Assembly: GCF_032854445.1 (NCBI RefSeq)
Contig: NC_088306.1
Coordinates: 14,689,386 to 14,753,385 of the forward strand
Reading direction: 5' to 3'
Length of the DNA: 64,000 bases
DNA from: Liolophura sinensis
Lineage: Eukaryota > Mollusca > Polyplacophora > Chitonida > Chitonidae
The notes below the pieces were generated by a model, which worked only from the letters and a program-made list of their open reading frames with translations, did not search any database and was not told where the DNA came from. This document shows, piece by piece, positions 26,601-41,600 of this stretch. Both the position numbers and the translations under genes were made by a program. How positions within the stretch are numbered: position 1 is the first letter of the stretch; each line of letters starts with the position of its first letter.

Positions 26601-29600
26601 AAGCACAAAGTGAAAAGAAGCCAGAATAAAGTAAGGGTGTTTATCGTGTGAGCATGAACTATCACAGCAAACACACACCTATCTAGTGTTAGTTCAAATA
26701 CAATTAATTTCAAACCAAACAAAACTTCTACGTCAAGTGATGTAAGTTTCACTCAGTGAGAAAGACAAAAGACAGCTTATTTAAATTCACATCAGAAGTA
26801 TTTTTTTTAACAAATATCAACTTTTGGAATATAATCTACATCATGGCAGATAACTGAACTACCAAGGATGAGAAAGCAAAGTGTGACCATGAAGCAATAA
26901 GAACTCATGTTCAAAATGCGACTCATTTCATTTACACAAAATGACATCCACAGACCAGACTCCCACTTATACAGACCACAATCTGACTTATACAGACAGG
27001 ATTTTCATTCCAGACAGGACTCTCACACAGACATGAGCCACTTATACAGACAGGGCTCTCACTTATAAAGACATGACTCACTTATACAGACAGGACCCTC
27101 ACTTATACAGATATGACTCACTCATGCAGACAGGACTCTCACTCACAGACGTGACTCACTTATACAGACAGGACTCTCACTCATAGACATGACTCATTTA
27201 TACACACAGGACTCTTGCTCAGACATCACTCACTTATACAGACATGACTCTCACTTATACAGACATGACCATCAACTCCACCAACATGTCTCTCACTTAT
27301 AGAGACATGACTCTCACTTATAGACATGTCCATCACCTAAATAGACATGAGCATCACTTATACAGACATGACCATCACTTCCATAGATATGACCCACTTA
27401 TACAGACACAGACTTATGCAAACATGACCATCACTTATACAAACATGACTATCACTTCCACAGACATGACTCTCACTTATACAGACACAACCATCACTTC
27501 AATAGATATGACTCTCACTTACACAAACCTAACTCACAAATCACACAGGTATGGCCCTCATTTATGGACATAAAAATCAGCCACATAAAGAGATATAACT
27601 CTTATTTCAACAGAAAGCACTCTCATTTAAGGCCACAATTCAGTTACACAGGCATGACTCTCATTTACACAGACATGACCATCAATTACAGAGACATGAC
27701 TCTCATTTACACAGACAGGACTCTCATTTACACAGACATGACTCATTTACAGAGGCATAACTCCAGCAAACACACATGGCACATTTATAAAGGCTAGCAC
27801 ACATTTACCCCAAAACACACTGTAACAGCAAGAAGTAAAAATATTCATATTTGAACCTATTTCAATAAAATTCAGACTTTCCAAACTACAAAGCCAAAGG
27901 ATCTATCTAAAACAGCAATCAGATTGACACTCCTTTGTCTAGAAACAAGCGAGAAAATGGCCAAATTACCACCATCTGCTGTAGTTGTTATCAATGGAAC
28001 TCCTCTCAGATCTGTGAAATCAAACGCACTTAAATTACAGCAAACTGATGTGAAATCATTTGTTTATCCTGGAACTGAAGTGAAATGAATTGTTTGACCT
28101 TGAACTGATATGAAATTAATCTATGTAATGAGGGGGAAAAAATGCCAAGGTCACAACCATCCACAATCTCTGTCCTGTGTGTGATAAATGAGGTTAAAGT
28201 TCAACTTTCAAAAGGAACATTAATTAAATTAAAATATCATTTGTGTACCTGTAAAATGTTTGTGTTTTTAGGAGACAACTTGCTATTTTAATGAAAATTA
28301 TGAGAATCAAGTCATTTCAGTCAACACAAGACCACATCACATTTTTCTATTTGTAAGATTTCCTAGCTTTCTCTGACAAATTGTAAAAACCTCCTTAAAT
28401 GTGTATCCCAATAGTCATTTTGTTTCAAGGAATCTAAGTAATGTAATTATAAATGTGAGAAGTGTACATCTAAATGTATGTTACATGTGTATATGTTGGT
28501 GCAATCTTTGAGTGAGGGAGTGAGTGCCTGGGGTTTAACATCGTACATAACAATTTTTCAGTCAGATGACGACGAGCAAGTCTGGAATAAAAAGAATGGT
28601 GTGCAAGGAAAAGCAATACATAACTGACATGTATCAGATGGCCACTTGAACCATAACAGAATAGGTGATGTAGGTTTAGTAATAAACAGTCAGATTTATT
28701 CTGTAGTCATCAAAATGTTTGTTATCTTTGAGTTATCTTCCCTTTAACATGGATTATCTCCCTTCTGACTCTGATCTTAGTACATGTTGTACATGATTTC
28801 TGATACAAATACATGTTGATCACTGAATAGATAGGGGAGATAGATCAATGACTACTTGAATCAAAAATTTAACACATTCAAGTATTTCAAACGATGAGCT
28901 AGTTGATATTCCAGGTGTAACATAAAATCTGATGTACAAAACCAAGGTGGGCCTGAAGGGCCTATAGGCTAGTGTCAGCAACTCTGAGACTGACAGGTTT
29001 AAATGGAAGAGCCACTCAACAATGCTCTAAAACTGAAAAAAAAAAAAAAAAATACTGCTGAAAATAAACCAGTTAATGACAATATGAAAAAAATGGTGCA
29101 GAGTTAGTGGCAATGGCATGCAAGTTAGTATACAAACAAGGCGCTATGTTAAGCAGTCATACAATGCATACACACAGTGGGGATAGTATTTTTCTAAATG
29201 AGGTCAAATGAGTTGTTGTTCGCTGAGCAATTTGTAGTGAGACCATAAATCATAACTTTGTGATATCATTTCAAATTAACTGATTACAAAGTTCACATTA
29301 TATGCATATTTTATAGAACACAAGCCTGAAAAGAAGATTTGAGCCGTTTCAGAAACCAGCAAAGCAAATCAGAAGAAAAAAAAAAACAGTGTACTCTTGA
29401 ACAATCAGTCTTTTCTCTAAATCAATCATTTGTTACCTTCAAACTGATAACTGCTGAATTACTGCAGGATTTTGAAAAATTATCAACAGATTTGTTATCA
29501 CAAAACACTGATCATTCAAAAGGTGCAAAGCTTTGTTTCTGAATTAGCCTGAATGCTGATTCCAGCCACATGTTCCTTGCATAACACATGTATGTGCACA

Positions 29601-32600
29601 AAAACTGACATATATGATGAGATTTCTGGAGCATTTTGCCAAAATTTCAAAACAAAAATTCCACAATAGAATATATTTACATTTTATTATTTATATACAT
29701 ACAGAGTCAAGAAGTCTTCAGCTTTGCAACATTTTGCACCTCCTTTCAAAGAGAAGGCAGATTTTCATAATGTGGGTTCATGGGTTAAAGGTCAACCTAC
29801 CAGGGGTCCCAACCAGAGTGTATCCAGGAGATCGTTCGTTGTGATCCAGCGAAGAATGCTTTGACTGTTTGCCATATTGATGATGAAGAGCTACAAGGTT
29901 AGAGAGTAACTTAGCAAGACAACAAGATAGGTGTAAGTAGATTAACATAGTGAAGCAAGGGATGTAAGCCAGGAGTGACTATATTAACTTATCAAGTCAA
30001 CCATGTATGGCTGCGTTAAACTACTGTGCGGTTAACCAAATTAAAGCATAAAGCAAAATCATTAGGTACATGTACAATATTATGAGGTAAGCAATGAACT
30101 TGATAGCAGGTAGTACAGTCAATACTGATAGGTTTCAAAATTGTTGTAAAAAAGTAACAGGGGCCATCAACCTTGTGCCAAAGAAGCAAATTTTATAACA
30201 GCAGTGCCCTCTATATTGCCATGTAAGGCACATGTACATGTAACGTAGACCTACAACATCTGCAAAAATGGCTAATCATGTCTCATGCTCCTTAAAACAC
30301 ATGCGCAATGCAGAAAATTATGCAACAGCACTCTTACCAGTACATGAACAAATATAAAATCGATTGAAACTGATATTTACCCTATACTGACCTAAAAATT
30401 TGACCACAAAAAAGCATCTTTAGCTGGAGGCAAACAAATGTCATGATATATTACTTGTGGTGCTAAAATTTACATTTTCCCAGTAGGATATCATCCTACC
30501 TTCCAAACACCTCTCAAAGCACATGTCTAAAGTCAGTAGAGCTCCCGAAGAATCGAGGAACCAAGGAACAGGTTGAACATAAAAAGATGACCCTTTTTAT
30601 ATTCTCTTTGTGAAGTCTTATTGAATTTAGATGAGACATATACTGCTGCATATTCAATGCTATGCGCTCACATACCATTTCCTTCTCTCCCAAAAGGTGG
30701 TGTGTTTCGCTCAGACGCTTTCCTGGACTGCCGAGAACCAGCTGAGACAAGAGGGGGTTAAACAAGGGAGATAACTAGACAGAAGCAATGTGCACTACAA
30801 GCAGAACAAGGGTATCACCAACTTTGGCTACTGAGGAATTAAAGGTTGTCTTTAGTGAAAAACATTCAACATCACATCTCAGATCATTCAACAGATGTAT
30901 CAAATATCTTTCAAATTAATTTATGAACTTAACTTTCGAAATTAACTAAAGATTTGTCACATACCAGCCAAAATGAGATAGATATCTGCTATTATTCATG
31001 CAGGTATGTGCAATACAATCAACAATTTGGCTTCAGTCCTAAACTGGGTCTTAGGCTTCTATGTAACAAAAACATTATGCAATTGAGAAATGCTTATTCA
31101 CCAAAAACAACCTTTTCTACCTTCTTTGTTAGAGAGCAGGTTCTCCCTGTCCATACTAGCTAGGGTACACACATATATCTATAAGCATATTAAAAAGATT
31201 ACATGCACATTTGAGATTTTTGGCAATAAATCAATCAGCATGAATCCAATCAAATTATGTTAGAACAGCCTGATTTATTACATTTCATATTCATGTATAT
31301 GTAATATCAGCCTCTTCTGTGTAAGATTTGCTATTCAAAATCGGTAGTTAATTTCGTAATATTTATAACATGGGTCACTCTATAACTTTTCCAAAATTTA
31401 GAAACATTTTAACACCATAAATAGCCCTGGTATGAATATGATATTTAATGAGAGGCAATAATTTGAGCTATTCTAGATAATTCTATGCACATGGATTTTT
31501 TGCAAAAAATCTCTAGCATCGATTCTGTACCTTTTTAAGCTTACAGGCCGAGGGCTAAATGCTAGCAGAGTCATTAAGCAATTCCATTTTCCATACAAGC
31601 ATACATGCAAAATTACAAAAACAGTTTGTTATGTATATACGGGTTACATAAAGATAGCTAGGATATGCAGTGGTATACAAGTTACATGTACTACAAATAG
31701 CATGCCCCTATACTCTGTACACCAGTTTAGCCAGAAGAAAGAAATTGTGATTCTTGGTATGATAATTAATAAAGATGGTTTTGCTTTTGAATATAATGTC
31801 TGTATAAAAACTGTCCCCTGAAAAACGTCTGACAGTTTAATATTTCAATCAAAAACTTTACTGACAGTATATGAGGCCATAATATTTTAATACACGTATC
31901 TCTTTTAATTTATGTTTAAAACCTTGCCACCTTCGTGAATGGTTTAGTACAGATGTTTTTTTGTTTTTTCGCAAAAATTAATGCAATGCGTGCACGATGA
32001 GAGAAACAGATGATGTAGTAGGCCAATGTATTCAGACTGTTACACATTTCAAACCTTTCAATATTATTCTCATTCAAATAATATGGTTAAATGTTTTGGG
32101 GTTGTTTTTTTCTTTCGGAATGTGAGTATGTTATATGACACAACACTATGACATCATAAAGATCTACTGTATTTTGCCTAAGTTAGGTATGTAAAAATAC
32201 CTATATATAAGTTTTTCTAATAAGAAATTAAACTTTACGAAAATATCTTATGTTGTGCTGAAAAGGTGGATGAATCTGTAAGAATCAAGTAAAATGTTCT
32301 ACTTGAAACATGATAAACTTGAAACAGCATATTATACGTAGGAAAACTCACTGTGATAGTGGCTGGACTGCTGAGAACTACTCTGCACAGACTGCTGCTG
32401 TTGCCGTAGCAACTGTCTCTCTCGCATCCTATGGGAATATTATCACAAATACATGTAAAGCAAATAATGAAAGTGGGTATGGTGTAAAACACCAACAAAC
32501 AAACAAACAAATGATGAAAGTATACATGTGAATGTTTATGAATATGTATAGCTATAGGTCCAACCAGTTTATAGGCTCTCAGCACACTTGTAGCAGGCTA

Positions 32601-35600
32601 CTAGAATTTTACATGTAGGTTGCAATTTTGATTCTTTAAATGTTGCATTTCTTGTTTTTCTTTCCAATTTTCATAGACAAATGCTTCTGACACTTATCGT
32701 TAAATGTCTTACTGCATTTAGTCAACAATAGGAACTATGTGTTTCTTTTCATCACATAGATGACAGAAAACGATGCAAACTGTGTTAAAGTTTGATTACA
32801 CTTATATGACAGTAGTAGCATGTCGGGATGGATAGAAGTAGAGTGTACACAGTAAATTATCCCCGCTGGCCGACCACCTGACAAATTCTCCTCAAGTTAC
32901 AAAAAGCACATTAAGCACAGTGACGAATCTGTACCACTTGTGTTGTCCCGGACGTTACCCAAGGCGCAAATTGTGACTGCTTCATAAAACGGGCCCCGGA
33001 ATAGTAAAACAGCGAATATTGCAGCTTTATTTAATTTAATTCACAGTGCCAATGATTTTGCATAAATATATATGCTAAGTATGACCCATGAACTACCGTC
33101 TTACCTCAGCTGAGCTTTCTGCTGTGCCTTTTTTCGCTCCTTTTTGCTGCCGTAGTGAGCGTGGGGTTTCACGTCAATAACAGTCTTAGTGGGCGTAGCT
33201 TTCTCCTCATTGAGTACACTTTCAATGAAATTACGGTACGCCTCACAACAGTAGAGCTTTTCTGGCAACAGTTGTTGTTGTTGCTCTGCAGTCGGGAATG
33301 GACGAATTTCGCCGCCGCAGAATTCGCATACTCCGCTGAAGTACCCATGCACATTTCCGCTTTCATCTTGAGGATAATCCTTCAAAGACTCTGATGTATC
33401 CTCAATTTGAGGCTCGGCGACGACTGGTGTCTTCTGTTCAGATTCTCGATTGTACTAGATGAGAAAAATCACTAGTTGTGATGAGTAAAACGCAGAGCAA
33501 ATATGCCTATTTCACCTGAAGTTTTGGTCTAGCTGTAAACAGTCACTTTCAGAACAACATTTATTTATTTTATTTATTTGATTGGTATTTTACGCAGTAC
33601 TCAAGAATATTTCACCTATACAAAGGTGGCCAGGCATTATGGTTGGAGGAAAACGAGCAGAGCTTGGGGGAAGCCCACAACCATACACGTTGCTGGCAGA
33701 CCTTCCTGCTTATGGTTGGAGAGGAAGATAGCATGAGGTGAACTGGAATTCACAGCGACTGCATTGGTGACAGGCTCCTGGGTCATTGCGCCACACTGGT
33801 ATGCTAACCACCTCTGTCATGAAAGCACGCAAAGGAATTAAAATCATTTTTTTTTCATTCAGCACTTTATATGACAAGAAATTAACCATCCTTCACAAAA
33901 AACTCTTAAATCGCCTTATAAGGTGTATGAATCAGAGTAAAATGTGTTGCTTAAAAAAAGCTAAACATCAGGTTAAATGAAGTAAAATTAGCATACTTCA
34001 TCTAAAATTGTATCTATGATTAAGTTGCTCATTTTTGTCTGATTCTGAGATATCTTAGAAAGGTCAAACTCTTAGAGGTTTTTTGAGGGGCGTTTTTGAA
34101 AGTTAATAATAATTAATATCTCTCAGGAAATTGTACTAAAGATGAAATTTGATGAACTGTATGTATTTTATACCAAAAAATCAATTAAATATTTTGTTTG
34201 CCTCTAAAAATGCACTTATGTGTACTTACTAGCCTATGTTTATTTACCTGAATTTGAAAAAGCAGGGGGCGCTTCGTGGCTCAGTTGGGTAGCGCACTAG
34301 CGAATTCAAGTCCAGCTCATGCTGGCTCCTCTCCGGCCGTAAGTGGGGAGGTTTTCCAGCAACCTGCGGATGGTCGTGGGTTTTCCCCCGGGCTGTGCCC
34401 GGTTCCCACCTATCATAATGCTGGCCACCATCGTATAAGTGAAATGTTCTTGAGTACGGCATAAAAACATCAATCCCAAAAAATAAATAAATAAATAAAT
34501 TGAACATCCAGCTTCAGTGACCAAAGACAATGCTTTAAACATCTTAGCCTGTGAGCATTTCACATAGCGATTATTACAGGCTATACGATTATACCAGTAC
34601 ATCTGTGAACTCTTGTTAATGAATATGAAAGATTGTTTATATACAACCACAGAACAGGGCTACTCCACAAAACAAGAAAGGGAGACAACTTTATATTTTT
34701 AAGATCAGAACAGGACTGAGACTAAATTCTCAACCTCAAGCGTAGAAAGATACAAACTGTGAGGTCTAAAACTCGTTTTTTGATTACCAAAAAAAGTAGA
34801 AACTCAGTGAAATAATATTGCCTTAGTCATAAGTTTCCATATACATGTCGGAAGTCAGTTTATGGTTGGAGGAAATCGGAGTGATTGGTTCTAGCATACA
34901 TAATCACCGACCTATCACAAGATACTGACAAACTTCCCCACGTGATGAATAGATGTGCATTCCATATTGGCGGCAGGTGCTGCAGGGGATCTTAACAACA
35001 ATGCCTTTACCTGCTCAGTCCCAGGTATTTAATATGTTCTATCCAGTACATGACTACGGAAACAGTTAATTCAAACATGGACCATTGTTACCTACAGACC
35101 ACAGTACAAGCTAGACAGTATTTCGTAATGAACAAGTGACAGTATGCCACACTACAGGTACAGGTATATAAAACAGTGACACACAGGTGAGGTAAGGTAG
35201 GCAGAGTTTTGTAATCTACAGGTGACAGGATGACAGGTGCACTACAGGTATGTAAAACACTCACACACAGGTGAGATACGTTAGTTAGGGTTTTGTAATC
35301 AACAGGTGACAGAATGAGACACTAAAAGTATATGAAACACACACAGGTGAGGTAAGTGAGACAGAGTTTGTAATCAACAGGTGACAGGGAGACACACTAC
35401 AGATATACTAAACACTCACAGACAGGTGAGGTAAGTTAGTCAGGAATTTCCAATCAACAGGTTACAGAATAGGGATGCTACGAAGAAGGCAGATACAGCT
35501 GTTACCTGTAATATTTGTGGAGGACCAACGCTGGGTAAAAGTTTATCATTCGGTTTGGGTTTTTCTGCTTCATCATCTGAACTCTAATAGCATACAATAT

Positions 35601-38600
35601 AGGTAACATTTCAAAAACACTGACTCAAATGGTGGAAAATATCTGTGCCACTTACAAGCAAAATCCTATGTATGTAGGATTCCACAGATATGCAAACAAT
35701 ATATGCGACACATAAAATTAAGATCTATCATGACTCCACTAATCAACAAATAAAATGAGTTACACTTCTACCTGTATGCACCAATTATATGTGTAGCACT
35801 TTAAAGGGAAGCAAGATCATAAGACTCTAGCGGTAGACAATATGTGTGACACACAAGATCTTATAATGACTAGTGGTGGTCAATATGTGTGACATAAGAT
35901 CTTATAATGACTAGTGGTGGACAATGTGTGTGACACACAAGATCTTATAATGACTAGTGGTGGACAATATGTGTGACATAAGATCTTATAATGACTAGTG
36001 GTGGACAATGTGTGTGACACACAAGATCTTATAATGACTAGTGGTGGACAATATGTGTGACATAAGATCTATAATGACTAGTGGTGGACATTGTGTGTGA
36101 CACACAAGATCCTATAATGACTAGTGGTAGACAATATGTGTGACACACAAGATCTTATAATGACTACTGGTGGACAATGTGTGTGACACATAAGATCTTA
36201 AAATGACTAGTGGTGGACAAAATTTTACGTTGTTTGAAATTTTACGAGACATAGTATATTACCAGAAATCTATGCCCACAAATGGATATCTTACAGGGGC
36301 ATATAATATTTTCATTCAATAACAATAAACTCTGTGAATAATTTATTCTTGAAATCCATGTGTACATATATATTAAAGTATGATGTTTTATGTGAAGATA
36401 TGCATTCACATGTTTTTCCATTAATTTTTATATCATTTCTGCTTTTTAACTCCTTTTTTGATTTTTACAAAAACTAAATTTAAGAGATGGAGGCAAATAC
36501 TTACCATCTCGCTATCACTGCTGAGGTCGAGTAAGGGGACCCCAAACTCATCATTTGAATAAGGATAGGGCAGAGGACCCTCTTCATCTTTCTTCTCCTC
36601 TTCCTCAAGCTCCGCCTCGGATGTACTTTGAACAATAGATTCTGCAGATTCTTGTTTTACTGCACAACACAAAAAAGCAGCGGCTGCAAACAATTCTGTT
36701 TTTACTGTGTTAGGAGGAGCTTAGCTTAAATTCAATCCGAAAGAATATATGTTGTAGTAATTTTAAAACAATGAGTTTGAAATTTTTTTTTTCAAATTAG
36801 CTCATTTAAACATACCAATACTCTTGTATTAATAAAATAGAATTATGAAGTTTTACACTTTTTTTTGATGTTTTTAATACATTTACTTAGCTTTTAAACT
36901 TAATAATGCATTTACTAACAAAATCAATAAAAAAAAAACATAAATAAAATAGCAGTCACATGTAGTCAAACATTTTGTGATGATAGTTCTACACATGTTG
37001 TACACAAATAAATCAGGTATTTTGTCATTGCCGTAAGTACACTCATTGAAAGAGCAGAGTGATACAGGTGCAAGTACAACAGAATGACTGATTAAAGACA
37101 ACAAAAAATCAGCTAACCATGTTAATTTTATCTTGAATTACAGTAAATGACACCAAATTTCACCTTAAAAAAGAGCCATGTCAGAAATGTCATAAAATTT
37201 TACTTTTTCTTTTGCTGGTTTCCAAGTGAGATATCACCCTCCCTTCCAAACAAACCTCAAAACACTCTTCTATGATAAGTAAACCTCTCAGAATGAGGCC
37301 ACATGTGCAGCTTAGTCACAGGCGAAATTTTAGGTCATTCACCATAAAACGACAAAGAGCCTAGAACTGGGCACAGGTGGAAGCAAAAGTGAGATAAACT
37401 TAAATTAGAACACATCTGTTTGTATGGATTACTCCTAAAATACAATCGGGCGCCTCCGTTGCTCAGTTGGTTATCGCGTTAGCACAGCGTAATGACCCAG
37501 GAGTCTCTCAACAATGTGGTCGCTGTGAGTTCAAGTCCAGCTCATGCTGGCTTCCTCTCCGGCCGTAAGTGGGAAGGTCTAACAGCAACCTGCGGATGGT
37601 CGTGTGTTTTCCCCGAGCTCTGCCCGGTTTCCTCCCACCATAATGCTGCTCACCGTCATATAAGTGAAATATTCTTGAGTACGACGTAAAACACCAATCA
37701 AATAAATAAATAACTAAATAAATACAACACAATCAATTAATAAGTGTTTGAGATGTGACATTAGAATAAAATTACGATATTAAATTTGATAGCCTGATGT
37801 TACAGCATCACTACACAAAAATCTACAGGTTCAATGTCTAATCCAAGAATTAACTACATTTTCTTGTTAACAGAAAAGAAAATTTCTAACACATGAGTAA
37901 CACACAAGAGAGCCTACATGGACATGAGTTTCAAGTTTGAACTCTTTCATCACTGAAGGTAAAAAACGTATCACTGTACCATGTCAAAAATGTTATGCAA
38001 CTGCTTTTGATCACATTTACTATAAAATATGCATTTAAAAAAAACTTTCACAAAAATTTTGAGTACATGAATATATTTTATATTTCAGTGATCAGTGAAA
38101 ATTCATTATACCAAAATATGCCCCATGAAGCCCAGCATGCAGTCTGACCAACCAAAACTTTCTCAGCAAAAAAAAATCTTAAAGAAATAAAACAAATATA
38201 TTTAGATACAGTTATTCATGTTTCTTTTCTGATAATACTTACTTCATTTATTGTGTATACTACTCCACAAAACTACAACAAAATTTTGACGTGATGTCAA
38301 TGTTATTTTAATGCAGTTTTTGACTCATATTCTTAAATTAAAACATATAATGGACAGACATGACAGATGTGCAAGTAAATTTTTTAATAGAAATCTTCAG
38401 TGCCAGAGGTAGAAACATCTAAAAGATTTTGTATAAACATGTATAGATGTGCTACCATGGTTACCTATTGACTGCTTCCCATCAGTCTGATCAGAGTTTG
38501 TTGAAGCTGGGCTGACTGAAATAATTGTTGTCCAGAATCAAGTATAATTCCACTGACTGACTGATCAGTAGACTGACATATTACACTGATAAGTCCCAAG

Positions 38601-41600
38601 ATCATCGAGAGCATGTTTAACATTTCACCTTGCTAAGAGAATATTCTTTCACCATGTTATAATAATAAATAATAAACTTTGTTTTGATTTGGGATTTTTC
38701 TCGTTAAAATCAGAAAATCTACCTACAAACATATTACAAACATTATTATTATTATTATTATTACAAGAACACTGCTATTTCCGTTGAAACCACTCTTCAC
38801 TAAATTTCACATGCAGCTAAATAAATTAATTCTAAATAAATCAACTTTGAGGATATAACAACATTCACAATTGTGTTCTTAATGTTTAAAATACATAAAT
38901 GCAACAGTGTGGAATATAGGTGTGATCTACCTCTGGGTTGGCAGGAATTTCCCGTCGGCCAAAGGTAGAAATGTTGACTCCAAACCCAGAGATTCAAATC
39001 CCCATGTAGTAGGCCCTGTCACACTTTTAAAATATTTCTTGTCACTGCAACAGTTTGGGGAGTTGTTTGTACTAAATACAGCCCTTGCTAGCACTGGTAC
39101 TTACATCTAGGTTCCAGTATTTTCACACTCTCATCAAGGATGGCATCTTCTAACCAGTCCCAGTCTGTCTGTGTCTCAAAAGACTGGAGGATGACTTCTC
39201 GCCGTTCAGGTGTTTTCCTGTGGAAAACAAACCATTTCTGATGAAGTTTTTCCTGCACACGTGACAAACAACTTTGCACCTTTTTTACATGATTTTCATA
39301 ACAACATTGCAGGTGTGGGATAATTTCAGGGCTTCACAAAATGTATAATTTTATCAGTCTACACAGAACAATGCCCTCGGAATACGCTTAAATAAACATC
39401 TTGCAAACATACAAAAAGGTTGAAGAATTACAGTACTGATACTTCATAGATTGCTTACTGTCACTATGCAAGGCCCCACAAGCAGCGTGACCAGAGGGAT
39501 GTACAAACCATGGCCAGGTTTAAACTCACACATTTTGTGTTCCAGGGATTCCAAATGACAAACACTTTCCACCCTTGTCTTTTTTTTTGGTGGATGAGTC
39601 AGAGTCAAATATTTAAATATTCTAATGTCCTTTCTTTTTTTCTTTTTTTTTTTTCAATATAATGACATGCATACATTTACATACTAATTAAAAACGAATA
39701 CAATGTCCAAAAATTATGTTTCATGGTCAATCTGAAAGAGTTAAACAATGTCATATTCATTATCATGTAACAAGGGAGGTAATGCAGAGCAGGAGCTGAC
39801 AATAACATTAAAATATTTGAGTGTGTTATCAACTGCAAGTACAAAACATTTTAATATAATTTATAGCGTGAAATTTTACTTTATGATTTTCTTTTACTTT
39901 TCTCAAATTCACTGTTCTTATGTAATTAAAAATCTAATAAGATATACGCTTATTTACTCTTTAATACGTATACAGGGGAATACCTTTGTGGTAGTACGAC
40001 GTTAAACCCCAAGCACTCACTCACCTTTGTGGTCATCGGGCTGCTACAGCCCTGAATAAATAAATATTAAATTAAAATGGTATGGCTTCACCCCCTGACT
40101 GCACTCACCAGAGGCAAGCCATACAAAAATGATTACCTCTCCTGGGCCACAAATGACACCACTCGTTTGTTGGGCTTGTCAGTTGTACATATTGATGTTG
40201 ATGGCAGAGATGCAGTTGTAAATGTACTTTGATCGGGCTGGGAAGTCTCACGTTTGAAACCTCGAGCAATTCTGGGGACGGATTCTCCATTGCCTGGAGG
40301 CAGGTCTATGACAGGAGATGACGCTGAAAACATAAAATGCATACATCAAATAAAAAGTCTTGTCACACCACATGAAGTTTGCAATATAAAAATATTTTTA
40401 TAATCTATAGGCCCTCACTAGTTTAGATAATGCTGGCTCAGTGTAACTATCAGACCCAAGGCCAATCAGGTCACAGGTTCAAACCCAGATCTTCCTGTTT
40501 TGGCTGTGATCTTAAGACATTTGTCTGGTATCTGGCAAACATCTTGGTTTACTTCAGGCACTTTAGTTTCTTTATTATTTATTTATTTATTTATTTATTT
40601 CATTGGTGTTTTATGCTGTACTCAAGAATATTTCACCTATACAGCAAAAGAGTCTGGGGGAAACCCACGACCCTTCACACTCTACTTTCCTTCAACCCTA
40701 AACATGACTGCCATTATATGAGTGCAAACTTTTTAAGCACACCAATAAACATATTAATCAAATGATCAAATCTTTTCTTGTCTTTTTTTATTGGTATTAA
40801 GCCATAACTATTCACTCATTTATGATTTTTATGGCAGCTCTTGACCTCTTTTTCACTGATTTTTCAATCCAAGTGCTTAATAAAGATTAGAATTGACTCA
40901 AATACTCTGCTCTGAGAGTCAAAACAACAAAAAACTCCAATTCCATTGTAAATATTCCTATATTATTAAAGCCCATAACATAAGGTGTTACATCTCTGTA
41001 ACAGAATGTGTTCAGTGTTTCACTTCCATGATGCACGGTTACTTCAGCTGCATAAGATATTTTGGCCCTACAACACACGGTCATTTCAGCTCCATAAGAT
41101 ATTTCGGCCCTACAACACAAGGTCATTTCAGCTCCATAAGATATTTCGGCTCAATAACAAGGTCATTTCAGCTCTGTAAGACATTTTGGCTCTAGAACAC
41201 AAGGTAGCTTCAATCAGCTCCATAAGATATTTTGGCTCTATAACACAAGGTCATTTCAGCCCCATAAGATATTTCGGCTCTACAACACAAGGTCATTTCA
41301 GCTCCATAAGATATTTTGGCTCTATAACACAAGGTCATTTCAGCTCTGTAAGATATTTTGGCTGTATAACACAAGGTCATTTCAGCTCCATAAGATATTT
41401 CGGCTCTATAACACAAGGTCATTTCAGCTCCTTAAGATATTTGGGCTCTACAACCTAAGGTCATTTCAGCTCCATAAGATATTTCGGCTCTATTACACAA
41501 GGTCATTTCAGCTCTGTAAGAATATTTTGGCTCTATAACACGAGGTCATTTCAGCACCGCAAGAATATTTCGGCTCTATAACACAAGGTCATTTCAGCTC

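Larger units (their letters stand above)
15218..29800 (-). other. 14.6-kb intron 12 of the ERICH6-like gene
   Basis: Joins exon 12 (phase 1 donor GTAGGT) to exon 13. It contains two SINEs, a MITE-like palindrome, poly-C and poly-A runs, and three separate minisatellite arrays between 23.6 and 27.8 kb. No nested gene was recognised. Confidence 0.75.

Noticed and set aside
27244-27797. Open frames rich in TYTDMTI-like repeats
   Set aside because: Explained by the degenerate 20-24 bp minisatellite.
41186-41458. Open frames over the 42-bp array on both strands
   Set aside because: The period is divisible by three, so lack of stops is expected.
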